Source: Thermothelomyces thermophilus ATCC 42464
Lineage: Eukaryota; Ascomycota; Sordariomycetes; Sordariales; Chaetomiaceae
Assembly: GCF_000226095.1 (NCBI RefSeq)
Contig: NC_016476.1
Coordinates: 3,720,001-3,784,000 of the forward strand
Reading direction: 5' to 3'
Length of the DNA stretch: 64,000 bases
In this document: positions 55,081 through 64,000 of the stretch, in pieces
Numbering within the stretch: the stretch's first letter is position 1
Layout: each line of letters opens with the position of its first letter
Program-made: the position numbers and the translations under genes
Notes under the pieces: generated by a model
Told to the model about the DNA's origin: nothing
Databases searched by the model: none
What the model saw: the letters and a program-made list of their open reading frames with translations, nothing else

Positions 55081-56287
55081 ATGGCTCCGCACGCCTCTTC
55101 CCCCTCAACCTCCTCTCGTCCGGTCACAATTCAGGGAGGCAAAGACACGGGCACCCTCCCATTCGACCACACTGCCCCTGCCGCCCCCGTGACCTTTCAG
55201 CGCCGCCAGGCCACCGGCGCCGGCGAGTTCATTGCGAAGCCCGCCGTGGCCCGCGCCAACCTGGCCGTGTCGACATTTGCGCCCAACGGAAGCCCCGAGT
55301 CGAAGAACGGTCGAATGCGGGATCATGTACGTCATCTCTTATATCAACATATCTTTGAGCCAGTTCTTTTGGCCGCCCTGTCTCTGTTGCGATGATCATG
55401 GTACCGGTAACTGGACTGGCTTAGCTGACAAGGGGGATATTAATTAGACGGTACTGCAGCAGCACGTGCTATTCTGGGACCGGGACCAGGACGGCCAGAT
55501 CTACCCATGGGATACGTATGTCGGGTTCCGGGACCTGGGTTTCAGCATCCTCTTCTCACTGCTCGCGGTGGTGATCATCAACGTCAACTTCTCCTACCCC
55601 ACCCGGCTGGCCGTCTCCTGGTGGCCCGATCCGTGGTTCCGCGTCTACGTCGGTGGAATTCACAAAGCCAAGGTAAGTTCTTCATTTTAAACATCGTTTC
55701 TCAATCGCCTACCTACCCTTACTGGAAACTTTCTATCGCATCGCCAGTTATAAAGAAGGACTTCTTGCTAACGAGGTGGCAGCATGGCTCTGACTCAGGG
55801 GTTTATGACAAGGAGGGCAGATTCGTTCCCCAGATGTTCGAGGACATATTTTCTAAATGGGATGTCCACGGCGCCGGGTCGCTATCGGCGGGCGAGCTGT
55901 GGAATATGATTAAGGGGAATCGCCTCGCTGCTGATCCGTTCGGGGTATGCCGCAGATGTTTTATTTTTTTTCTCCCTTTCACGCTTCTCTTGGGCGGTGA
56001 AAGTGTACTGACGGGAGCGCACAGTGGGGCGCTGCCATATTTGAATTCGGCACTACGTGGCTGCTGCTGCAGAAGGACGGTCGCGTATCCAAGGAGGACC
56101 TCCGGCAGACATATGATGTAAGTGGTATCGTGTTTGGTTCTGCCTGGTTTTAAGCTTACAGTAGCAGGGTACCATCTTCTGGAAGATCAAGGAGGCTAGG
56201 GAGCAGGGCAAGGGCTGGAACAAGGGTTTTGGGCTGCGCGACCTTCTCTTGCTTGGTCAACACGAGGTTAAGGCGCGTATCGTGTAA
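55081..56287 (+). CDS. Caleosin-family lipid-body protein / peroxygenase, 281 aa
   Basis: Calcium-binding, heme-containing protein of lipid droplets or ER membrane that can use fatty-acid hydroperoxides to oxygenate lipids. Five exons: 55081-55326, 55448-55672, 55783-55944, 56025-56117, 56168-56287, all junctions in phase 0 with GT-AG borders, total 846 nt. A Ser/Thr/Pro-rich N-terminus is followed by one EF-hand (DRDQDGQIYPWD, 93-104) preceded by His88. Next is a hydrophobic segment (about 112-130, LGFSILFSLLAVVIINV) with a following Tyr-Pro turn. Then come IHKAKHGSDSG (His154 and His158, candidate heme ligands) and the C-terminal domain with FVPQMFEDIF. The start is the only ATG giving the full N-terminus. 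It looks complete. Not in a cluster. Confidence 0.9.
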
Positions 56288-57747
56288 AACAAAGGGCCAA
56301 ACATACTGCTTCCCTTTGCCAGTAAGGACTCAAACACCCTTGAACTTGCGAAGTGCTGGCTGGAGCGAGCCTCGGTTTTCATGATGGTAAAGATTGGTTT
56401 GGAATGCTGCTTTTCATGGCTACTAATTAATTATCAGATAATATCTGGCAGGGACCTGATTTCGTGTATTTACGGGAAAAAAGCAGACGTAGGTCCACAA
56501 GTGAAGTTGATTTCGTGCCAAAAGCATAGGGCTTTTAATCCCGCAGATAAGTGCGGAGTATCTTGAATGCATCCCTCCACGGAGCGGGCAGGCATGGCTT
56601 GACAGACACCAATGCCCAGTTGCGACAAAGGACTGATGGGGTTCGAAAGCAGTGAGCTTGACGGCGTGCGTTTCAGGTGTCAGCAGCACCCAGGATGGAG
56701 GACACTGGGTTTTTTTCGTTAAAATGAAGCCGGTTATATCACCTTCACACTCACCTAATTATGGTGAACCGAGGTCCAAAGTTTGATCCAAGGTCGAACC
56801 CATGTTCGACCTCGTGGACTCACATAGCGGTGATGAAAGGACGGCTTCAGTGGGCCCTCCTTTCTCTAACTTTGGTGCATAAGCGCAATGCTACAATCAA
56901 CTTCTCAATGTAAGCATTCCTCGAGTCAAAATGTCTGCATGTATGAGCATTTGTGAACTGATAAGGAGGCGCAATGAAGCAATCATGGAGCATTTGGCAC
57001 GACGAAATGAGCTCCCGGCTACAAGCGGACCGTTGGTCTTTTTTGTTGACCCCCTTCTATGGGAAAGCTTTGCCTGAAATTCTACCTGCTGCTGTAGGCT
57101 GTTGAGACACAGGTTTTATGGAATGGGTAAGTAGGTAAATGGTAATTCAGATCCAGGCATGGTTAAGAGGAAGAAAACCAACATGAAGACAAATACTCGA
57201 GCTGGAATAACAGCCAACAATCACTAGCGCATAATTAATTAGCCTTTTGCACATATTATATAATTAATACGTAAAATGACATACTCTCTAACAACAAAAC
57301 TTGAACCATTGTGTTGTCGTTTTCTTTACAGAGGTCCTCCATAAGACAGCAGTAGTTGAAGCATCTCGATTCCTAATACACATAATACCTAATTAACAGT
57401 CCATAATTAGATAGTAAACTCTGGTCCAAGGTTATGAGTTTTGCTTAGATGAGCAGCCTAATTAGCACCTAATCACTTCACATGTATATCCAAGTTTTAA
57501 GTTAAAGAAAGGACTCGTATGGTACTTTTTCCATCTTTAGAAATCTAGAAATTGATTGCTGATGAAGCTCAAACAGCAATAGAGCTGTAAAATGGCTGCG
57601 GTTTTTTTGGTTTTTGTAGCCATCCCATCTCCACACTGGTAGGTTTACAAACCGCTAAAGCCGGAAATCCCTCAACCCTTGGGGCATCACGGCCCCGCAC
57701 AAAAACTCTGATCCGCCACCGTAGCACCAACATTGCACGATAGCCTC
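56288..57747. other. Intergenic, 1.46 kb, AT-rich in its second half
   Basis: Three CCTAATTA motifs (56754-56761, 57388-57395, 57457-57464) and many TTAATTA words. No gene recognised. Confidence 0.55.
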
Positions 57748-57831
57748 GCCCGGCTAGCTCAATCGGTAGAGCGTGAGACTCTTAAGTCCCAGTGCATCTC
57801 AAGGTTGTGGGTTCGACCCCCACGTCGGGCT
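57748..57831 (+). tRNA. tRNA-Lys (CTT) with an 11-nt intron, second copy
   Basis: Mature sequence identical to the gene at 46964-47047 (minus). The intron differs slightly (AGTCCCAGTGC). Confidence 0.94.
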
Positions 57832-58232
57832 CAATTCCCGGCAGACGATGAATGCCTTCTCTTTTGCCTCTTCTCTCTTTTTTTTTCTTGTTTGACATGC
57901 CTCTTGATCCTAGATGACACTCGCCCCAGAATCCTCTCTTATGGCTTACCCGCACCCTTCAATTTCAGCCGCCGAGGTTAGGATGGTGAGACAGCCACGA
58001 GCTGTCGAAGCAACGATGACGGGCTCTAATAACGCTTGTTTACATACCGGTCAATGACGAGAAAGTGAAACTGGTTGTAAAAAGGGAGTTCCCGATTACA
58101 GGTTCACCAAACAAGTAGAACAATGATGATGTGAAATAAGGTTTTGGTCGCTGGTAAACCATTTTGCCCGTAGTTGTAACATAAGATGGTTTAGACATCA
58201 GAGAAGTGACTCCCATGCAGGTAGCCCGCGCT
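57832..58232. other. Intergenic, 401 bp
   Basis: Between tRNA-Lys and the 3' end of the sulfotransferase-like gene. Nothing recognised. Confidence 0.55.
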
Positions 58233-59243
58233 TCAGTCAAGCCTCAGCCGCTTGGAGTGCATGGCCAAGTAATCAGGCATCATGTCTCTGACCCATTTCT
58301 CGATGTTCCTGCCAGCCTTCTCGCCGAACTCGGCCCGCCACTTGGCGGCCTCGGTGTCGATGTCTATGTCGCCGGCCACCTTGGAGGGGTCGATCTTGGA
58401 GGTGGTGCTGATGTGGCCCGTCATGACCTGCGAGGCCTTGGGCATGGCCTTCAGCTGTTCCTCCGGCACCCTCTCCCACGAGAAGCGCAGCTTGGCCGGG
58501 TCGAGGCCGACCAGCGGCGCGTACTTGGCCACCAGCTCGGGCGTCTTCATGATGTCGTCGGCGTCGAGAACGACGGGCCACGGGCTGTCCTCGGGGAAGT
58601 GGGCCACGTAGAACTCGTAGAGCGTGCGGATCCATTTCATGGTCGTCTCGGGCTTGAGCGGTCCCTCCTCCCGGCGCCGCTTGTTCCCGAACTCCTCCCC
58701 CAGGTCGGCCTGCGTGGTGCGGTAGAGCGAGGGCAGCATGACGGCCGGGTGGCGGATCAGGAAAGTCGGGTGCCACGTCTTGAGGAACTCGTCCGGCAGC
58801 GCTGTGAGGTTGAGCGGCGAGCGGGTCGGCCGGTCGACGCCGCGCGCGACAAGCATCCCCGGCTCGCCCGACACGGCGTCGTCGCCGTGGGTGTACTTGT
58901 GCTCGTAGAAGGGGTCCGTCATCATGGAGGCGTGCTCCTTGACGAACACGCCCTGGCCTTCCCGCTCGGCCGCCTCGACGTAGTCCTGCAGCGCGTCGAA
59001 GGCGGTCTGGTGGGCCTTGTTTACTACCTCGCGATCCTCCTTCGTCCAAGCGCCTATAGGTGTTTCGAGGCGATTGAGGCGCTCCAGCGCGGCGGACAGA
59101 AAGAAATAGCCGCCTCTCATCGGTCCAGGTCGCACCCCCTGCTCGTCCAGATTCAAGATCTTCACTAGCAAGTTGGAGGCGGTGCGGGGCGACGTAAGGA
59201 GCCAGAAGCGACGCTTCGGCTTTCTATCCGCCTCCCGAGTCAT
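58233..59243 (-). CDS. Sulfotransferase-like P-loop protein, 336 aa
   Basis: Intronless and complete. The N-terminus has FWLLTSPRTASNLLVKIL (13-30), the shape of the 5'-phosphosulfate-binding loop of sulfotransferases. FLIRHPAVMLPSLYR (161-175) matches the 3'-phosphate-binding motif with its RxP and Ser. No signal peptide or membrane segment, so probably cytosolic. Such fungal proteins form a family of P-loop nucleotide-binding enzymes, and sulfate transfer from PAPS to a small molecule is the usual prediction, unproven here. The nearest gene on the same strand is 8 kb away, so there is no cluster evidence. The start at 59243 is the first ATG and is followed directly by the beta-strand and loop. 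Confidence 0.75.
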   Translation of the reverse strand: MTREADRKPKRRFWLLTSPRTASNLLVKILNLDEQGVRPGPMRGGYFFLSAALERLNRLETPIGAWTKEDREVVNKAHQTAFDALQDYVEAAEREGQGVFVKEHASMMTDPFYEHKYTHGDDAVSGEPGMLVARGVDRPTRSPLNLTALPDEFLKTWHPTFLIRHPAVMLPSLYRTTQADLGEEFGNKRRREEGPLKPETTMKWIRTLYEFYVAHFPEDSPWPVVLDADDIMKTPELVAKYAPLVGLDPAKLRFSWERVPEEQLKAMPKASQVMTGHISTTSKIDPSKVAGDIDIDTEAAKWRAEFGEKAGRNIEKWVRDMMPDYLAMHSKRLRLD

Positions 59244-61611
59244 TGTGATAGTTTTGTGTGATGTGGGGTTTTAATTATGAACGAGAGATCTCTTGCGGCC
59301 TTAGGGGTCGAAAAGAAGTTGGAAAAGCACGTTGAAATTGAAGGATATCGTTGTACAGAAAGTGGTGGTATTATATAAAAGCGAGATGCTAGAGGACCTG
59401 GAGGGGTCGGACGGGTCAATGACGATGCTTATGGGTGATTACCTCGATTCAGTCGTCTCGGCCCCGGCACCACGGCGGCCCCGAGATCTCCGCCACGAGC
59501 ACCGATCGCAACTCTGGACACCGACTGGAACGCCCACACGAAGATCGCAACCCCTGCCTGCTCGACCTGACCGCTGTAGTCGGCGCCGCGACGTATAAAG
59601 AGGGGCCACATGTAAGAGAGGTGGCAGATAACAGCGCAAAACGCGGAGCCTTGCGGGCTTTCAAAGACCAATCGTTACAACCGATTGACCGCGAGACATA
59701 TGTTGGCCATGTGGTAACGCTTGACCCAACCCGTTTTACAGGCTGGAAAGAGCACATTGCATATCAGGGTAGCAGTCCATTTATGCTGGACCATAACTCC
59801 AGGGATGAACTCGGAGCTATCGGGATACCGGAAGAGCGAGAGATCGCGACACCGAACTCCCCCGGAGATATTTACTGAATCACTTGACCACTCCTTGATG
59901 CTGGAACGCCGCGCACGCCACAAAACATTTGCGACAGACTCGGAACAAGGGCTCATCAATGCGTGTGTTGAGAGGCGGTCAAGGGTAGAATCAGACAAGC
60001 GCATCGCCCGGGGATGGTGGGGGCGGGTTGCTTCGTAACTTCGCTGCAAGTTGTGTTTCGGCAAGAGAGGAAGGCATTGCTTCTGGATAACCAACATGTA
60101 ACATCACATCGAGTCCTCGAATATTGCGGAGCCGCTGCAGAGAGGGGAAGCTGTTTCGGCCTTCCCCATTGTCCGAGCTTGCTTGCATAAGACGATTGAG
60201 CAGCCGGTGAGGATGAGAGGGCGCCGACATCCGATTCGGGATGGGAGTCGGCGGAAGTCGGCGGTAAGTGTGAGCTGTATCGGATGGGCTCGACGCAGTC
60301 AAGTTCAGCATAGAACGCTGAGACTAATAGGCGGAGTGTTCGAAGAAGAAGAAAGGAGGCAGACAACAGCAGAAAACTGAGAGTAGCTGCCTATGTGTCT
60401 GGTATAAGCAACTGGCTTGGTAAACAAAGCTGAAGTCCTCAAAAATGACAACATCTGGAATTATCCAATCAGGTTGAGTGATTGAAGTTGTTAACGCACC
60501 CCCAAGAAAAGGCTATGAGCGCAACGCCGTTAGCCAAGAAACAAGAGCGGAAGAGATCGAACGCGCCCTCGACCCAGGAAACAAGAAAGTGAGTCCAGGC
60601 CAGCGATGACGACGCTCGGCCGGGCCAGCAACCCCGGCATTGATTGAACGGGGGCGGTTTGGTCTTTCAAATACTTGAGCATGCATCGACGTCAGAGTAG
60701 AGCGAAGGATTGGTCAACTTGAAAGTTGGCGCTGTGTGTGTGGATCCGTTGCAGAGATTTGTGTCCGTCCAATCACATCCGCCTACGGGAGGGGTCTCGG
60801 GCGCTGACAGCCCGATTCCTGGGTCGGCAGAGCGGTCGTTCGGCAGAGCCAGAAACAGCCCACGACCCACCACGCCCGACCCGTGCATCGGGCACCCCAC
60901 CACCCCACCCCAACAACTTTGCAAATGTTTTGCAACCAAACAGCTCAGCCCGGAGCAAGCTCACGGCGAAGAGTCGAGCGCGTGGATCCCGCGCGATATT
61001 CGGGGCCGACCGCTATCCAACGGGTCGACCCATTCTGTCGTCTAATTACCGGGCAGTGCGGTTGGTACAATGAGACAGCCCACATATCCTTCGTGATGAC
61101 GGAACCAAAGTTGCGCGATAAGGAGCGGGTGGTCATCCATTTTATTTTTTTACCCAAGATGAACCAACGATGGCTGGGATGTTTGGGCTGTTCATGAAAT
61201 GCCGCTGTTGACGGCCCCGAAGCGCCCAGTCGACCAAGCTCGGGCGAAACAGGGTTAGGGTTTTGCACCACCGGCCACCAACATGGGCCAACCGACAGGT
61301 CTGAAGCGGCCGTCGCCACGACGGGCAACCCGTTTTGTGATTCGAAACGCATCTTCTATGAAGTTACCGCAATGTTTCGACCGCGGCGGACGCCGGGTCG
61401 CCCGGCCGGCGTGGGGATTCAGCGTCACGGAGAGCAAGTTGATTCACACCCGGTCCCTTAAGACGCTCGAGGCCATCTCGTGCGCGCCCCTCTGCTGCTT
61501 TCTCGAACTTGGACGAGTCTGGATCGCTGCTCGAAGGAGTCCACACGACACCAGCCGTAAGCAAACGTCTTGGAATCGCAGCTGGGAGTCAATGCCGATG
61601 CAGAAGCGACG
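59244..61611. other. Intergenic, 2.4 kb
   Basis: Upstream regions of the sulfotransferase-like gene (minus) and the acidic-repeat gene (plus). Many short overlapping open frames of balanced GC but none with a recognisable domain. Nothing else seen. Confidence 0.5.
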
Positions 61612-64000
61612 ATGAACCCGACAAATCATCCATTAAACTTGATCGAATACGTTTGGCCCTGTGGCCACCAGGAGAATGTTGAGGTCCAACCGGCTCCGGG
61701 GATACCCTTTGTGCGGGGGCAGTTCTCCTTGCCCGTCGCGAAGTCGCCAGAGGAATTCACCGAGGAGGAACGGATAGGCGTGCCGGGCCGGCGGAAATGT
61801 TGCCGGTGCTGGGCGACTTCCAGTCTGTTTAAGCCCCTCGAAGCGTGCAAGGAATGCGACCACCCGTTCGCCGGTTGCCATACATGCATGATCGTCGATT
61901 CTTCGGGGACGCGCGAGATCGCGACTCTCGAACGCCGGCCGATTGGCGAGTTCGACCAGACGCCCGAGTACTGGCGGTGCGGCACCTGCGAGCACGTCAA
62001 CGCCTTCGATAGGGATGGGCCGATCAACGGGTTTCTGGCCCCAATGGTCCCCGATTACATGGAAGACATGGAATGCAGGAAATGCGGTGGGCCCTTCACC
62101 GAAGACAGCTGGGTCATCAACCCCTTCTGGGTCTACCTCGGGACATGGAACGGCCGCGTTGTTGCCGAGGGCGGTCCATGGCACTGGAGTCTGGAGTGGC
62201 ATCGTGACTGTGCCGGCGAGCAGCACACCAAAGATGACTGCTACGGCACGCGGAAAAACGGAAGGAGGAGGCGAGAGAACCCCTGCGTCAAGAGGCATTT
62301 TGCAGCAGAGGCCGCTCAAAAGAAGGGCCCCGAGGAACCCTCGGCTAAACCTCCCATTCCGCCAGTCTTTGTTATCGACACAGACCGCCATTCGCTGCCG
62401 CCACCTTCCGCTGGATTGACACCCTTTCCAGAAGACCACGAGTACGGCGATAGCGACAGGGAGACCGTGCCGGAAGTCAGACAGGAAGGCCATCTCCACC
62501 CCGACTATCAGGCAGTTGGAACTGACCGGTTTACGATTGGAGACTACGTCAGCGACGACTACGAGGAAGACAATGGGGAATACCAGGGAGAACGCGGCCT
62601 TGAAGACACCGGTGATTATCAAGAGCCCGACTTGGGTTCCTACTACGATGCCCCGGCCGGGTATGAGGAGGTGCTAGATGAAAGTGAGCGGGCTGCGGGA
62701 GATGAGAGGCCTTCCGACGCTGAGCTTCTGCACCACCCTGCACAAGGGGACAACTTTGCCGCAAACGACCACGAAGGCGACTCTTTCCTCCCTGGAGAGG
62801 ACGAGGACTTTACAGAAGCTGAGTCAGAGTTCTCCTACGTCGATGACGGCCATACCACAATCCCCTACAACACCTATGCGATCCTTGACACACCCGCCGC
62901 CGCCGCGTATAACCCGCCTGGCATGATCCACGACTTATCGTGGGACAGCGAGGACGAGGAGGATGGCGATAGCGAGGCCGAAGACGGTCTCGAGGCGGGA
63001 GAGGAGGATGCCGAGCAGCAGAGCATCGAGGGCGAAGACAGAGAGAGGTCGTTAGAGGGAGCTGACATGATGGACGGCGAGGTTGTCCCTGAAGAGGAAG
63101 AGCGGCAACTGGCTGAAGAAGAAGGGGAAGGAGTTCCTGAGGATGGTGAAGTCCCGGAGAACGACCCTGCGGAGGAAGAAGCCGCCCTCGAAGACGGCGA
63201 ACGCGGCCTGGGTGATGACGACCTCGCCGAGGAGGAAGAACTGGCTGATGGGGAAGGACCCGTCGACGGGGAGATTCCTGACGGCGACCAGTTCGACGAA
63301 GAACCGCTAGAAGCCGTGGAAGATGGAGTACCCGACGAGGAAGTCCTGGAGGGCGAGCGTAGCCTCGATGTGGAGGAGGGAGAATTCGCCGCTGAAGATG
63401 GTGTGATCGCCGAGGATGGCGAGCTCGGCGAAGGGGGTTTTCCCGAGGATGGTGACTATGCTGAGGAAGGAACTCCTGAGGGCGCCGAGAACGTCGCCGA
63501 GATGGAGGAGGGGATGGAGGACGGCGGGGAGCGCGGCCTTGACGACGAATTCCTACCCGAAGGCGAAGCGGAGTTCCCGATGCAGGACGCGGAAGCGGAA
63601 GAGTTCCTGTCCGGGGACGGCGAAGCCCCTCTCGAGGATGGGGAGTTCCCGCCCGAGGGTGAGCGTGAGTTCTTACCAGAAGAGGAAGGCGAAGTCCCCC
63701 CCGAAGGCGAGGGTGAGTTTCTACCAGAGGAGGGAGGCGAGTTCCCCCCCGAGGGCGAACTCCTGCCCGAAGGAGAATACCCCCCCGAAGGCGAGGGCGA
63801 GTTTCTACCAGAGGAGGGAGACGAGTTCCCCTCCCAAGGTGAACTCCCGCCCGAAGGAGAATACCCCCCCGAAGGCGAGGGCGAGTTTCTACCAGAGGAG
63901 GGAGGCGAGTTTCCCCCCCAAGATGAACTCCCGCCTGAAGAAGAATATCCCCCCGAAGGCGAACGCGAGTTTCTACCAGAGGAGGGCGAACTCCCACCTG
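61612..64000 (+). CDS. Cys-rich N-terminus plus long acidic repeat protein, partial (over 796 aa)
   Basis: One uninterrupted frame runs from ATG 61612 to the window end with no stop. The overlapping minus-strand frames are shadows of it. Residues 17-158 hold CxxC-type pairs (KCCRC 62-66, CKEC 79-82, CHTC 89-92, CGTC 123-126, CRKC 155-158) and likely bind two or more zinc ions. Between them lie GVPGRRKCCRCW, RRPIGEFDQTPEYWRC and EDSWVINPFWVYLGTWNGR, which read like a conserved fungal domain of unknown function. From about 215 on the chain is disordered, then extremely acidic (Glu/Asp/Gly/Pro). From about 698 it becomes an 84-bp (28-aa) tandem repeat. No signal peptide, so presumably nuclear or cytosolic. 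Function unknown; acidic repeats next to a zinc domain suggest a chromatin- or RNA-related scaffold (inference). Confidence 0.75.
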   Translation, partial: MNPTNHPLNLIEYVWPCGHQENVEVQPAPGIPFVRGQFSLPVAKSPEEFTEEERIGVPGRRKCCRCWATSSLFKPLEACKECDHPFAGCHTCMIVDSSGTREIATLERRPIGEFDQTPEYWRCGTCEHVNAFDRDGPINGFLAPMVPDYMEDMECRKCGGPFTEDSWVINPFWVYLGTWNGRVVAEGGPWHWSLEWHRDCAGEQHTKDDCYGTRKNGRRRRENPCVKRHFAAEAAQKKGPEEPSAKPPIPPVFVIDTDRHSLPPPSAGLTPFPEDHEYGDSDRETVPEVRQEGHLHPDYQAVGTDRFTIGDYVSDDYEEDNGEYQGERGLEDTGDYQEPDLGSYYDAPAGYEEVLDESERAAGDERPSDAELLHHPAQGDNFAANDHEGDSFLPGEDEDFTEAESEFSYVDDGHTTIPYNTYAILDTPAAAAYNPPGMIHDLSWDSEDEEDGDSEAEDGLEAGEEDAEQQSIEGEDRERSLEGADMMDGEVVPEEEERQLAEEEGEGVPEDGEVPENDPAEEEAALEDGERGLGDDDLAEEEELADGEGPVDGEIPDGDQFDEEPLEAVEDGVPDEEVLEGERSLDVEEGEFAAEDGVIAEDGELGEGGFPEDGDYAEEGTPEGAENVAEMEEGMEDGGERGLDDEFLPEGEAEFPMQDAEAEEFLSGDGEAPLEDGEFPPEGEREFLPEEEGEVPPEGEGEFLPEEGGEFPPEGELLPEGEYPPEGEGEFLPEEGDEFPSQGELPPEGEYPPEGEGEFLPEEGGEFPPQDELPPEEEYPPEGEREFLPEEGELPP
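63703..64000 (+). repeat. 84-bp in-frame tandem repeat, at least 3.5 units
   Basis: Unit starts GAAGGCGAGG at 63703, 63787, 63871 and 63955, exactly 84 bp apart, and continues past the window. Each unit encodes 28 residues of the type EGEGEFLPEEGGEFPP plus a GELLPEGEYPP part. Degenerate earlier relatives (EDGE, EGE words) extend back to about 63100. Confidence 0.93.

Noticed and set aside
58206-59168. 320-aa plus-strand frame over the sulfotransferase-like gene
   Set aside because: Mirror of the minus-strand gene, which has clear nucleotide-binding motifs.
59435-61615. Several 60-147-aa frames in the 59.3-61.6 kb interval
   Set aside because: They overlap on both strands with no domain, no consistent codon pattern and no splice continuity.
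62810-63997. 395-aa minus-strand frame over the acidic repeats
   Set aside because: Arg/Pro/Leu-rich mirror of the Glu/Gly repeats; the plus-strand frame is longer, starts properly and has a Cys-rich domain.

Overview
This window looks like nuclear DNA of a filamentous ascomycete (Pezizomycotina, probably Sordariomycetes). The signs are short GT-AG introns of 89-142 nt, fungal-only families (AA1-like secreted protein, short heme peroxygenase, caleosin, PD-(D/E)XK-like repeat-family protein, HeLo-like cell-death fossil), intron-bearing tRNAs, and repeats degraded by C-to-T and G-to-A change in the style of repeat-induced point mutation (RIP). No species can be named from the sequence alone.

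Positions 1 to about 31,500 are a nest of Ty3/Gypsy chromoviruses of one Pyret-like family. Element A (1-5204, minus, cut by the window edge) sits inside the 5' LTR of the old, RIP-degraded element B. Element C (11589-19187, plus, looks whole, 449-bp LTRs, CTAGT target duplication) sits inside the end of B's pol. Element D (21156-29145, minus, RIP-degraded, TAATA duplication) follows and carries a solo LTR (26385-26835, TTCTG duplication). An unrelated, heavily degraded Gypsy piece lies at about 29,950-31,260. The family shows three notable things. It has an antisense Cys6-zinc-cluster plus coiled-coil reading frame between pol and the 3' LTR. It has an 11-nt self-priming pair that covaries between copies. 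Its U3 promoters are exchanged while R-U5 and the body stay conserved.

Positions 31,500-64,000 are ordinary host chromosome with low gene density. In order: AA1-like secreted protein (35648-36260, +), tRNA-Thr, secreted heme peroxygenase (37965-39066, -), tRNA-Arg, PD-(D/E)XK-like gene (41861-43338, -), MDR oxidoreductase (44595-46002, -), tRNA-Lys, GH2 exo-beta-D-glucosaminidase (47525-50248, -), HeLo-like/TPR fossil (51049-53386, +), tRNA-Leu, tRNA-Glu, caleosin (55081-56287, +), second tRNA-Lys, sulfotransferase-like P-loop protein (58233-59243, -), and the start of a long Cys-rich/acidic-repeat protein (61612 to beyond the window, +). The host genes do not form an obvious pathway or cluster. 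They are a mix of secreted, lipid/redox and defence-type genes next to a transposon island. Three of them (peroxygenase, PD-(D/E)XK-like, MDR) are each short by about one nucleotide, which could be a base-level assembly error or young decay.

All coordinates, exon junctions and motif positions were read by eye. No alignment or database search was run.
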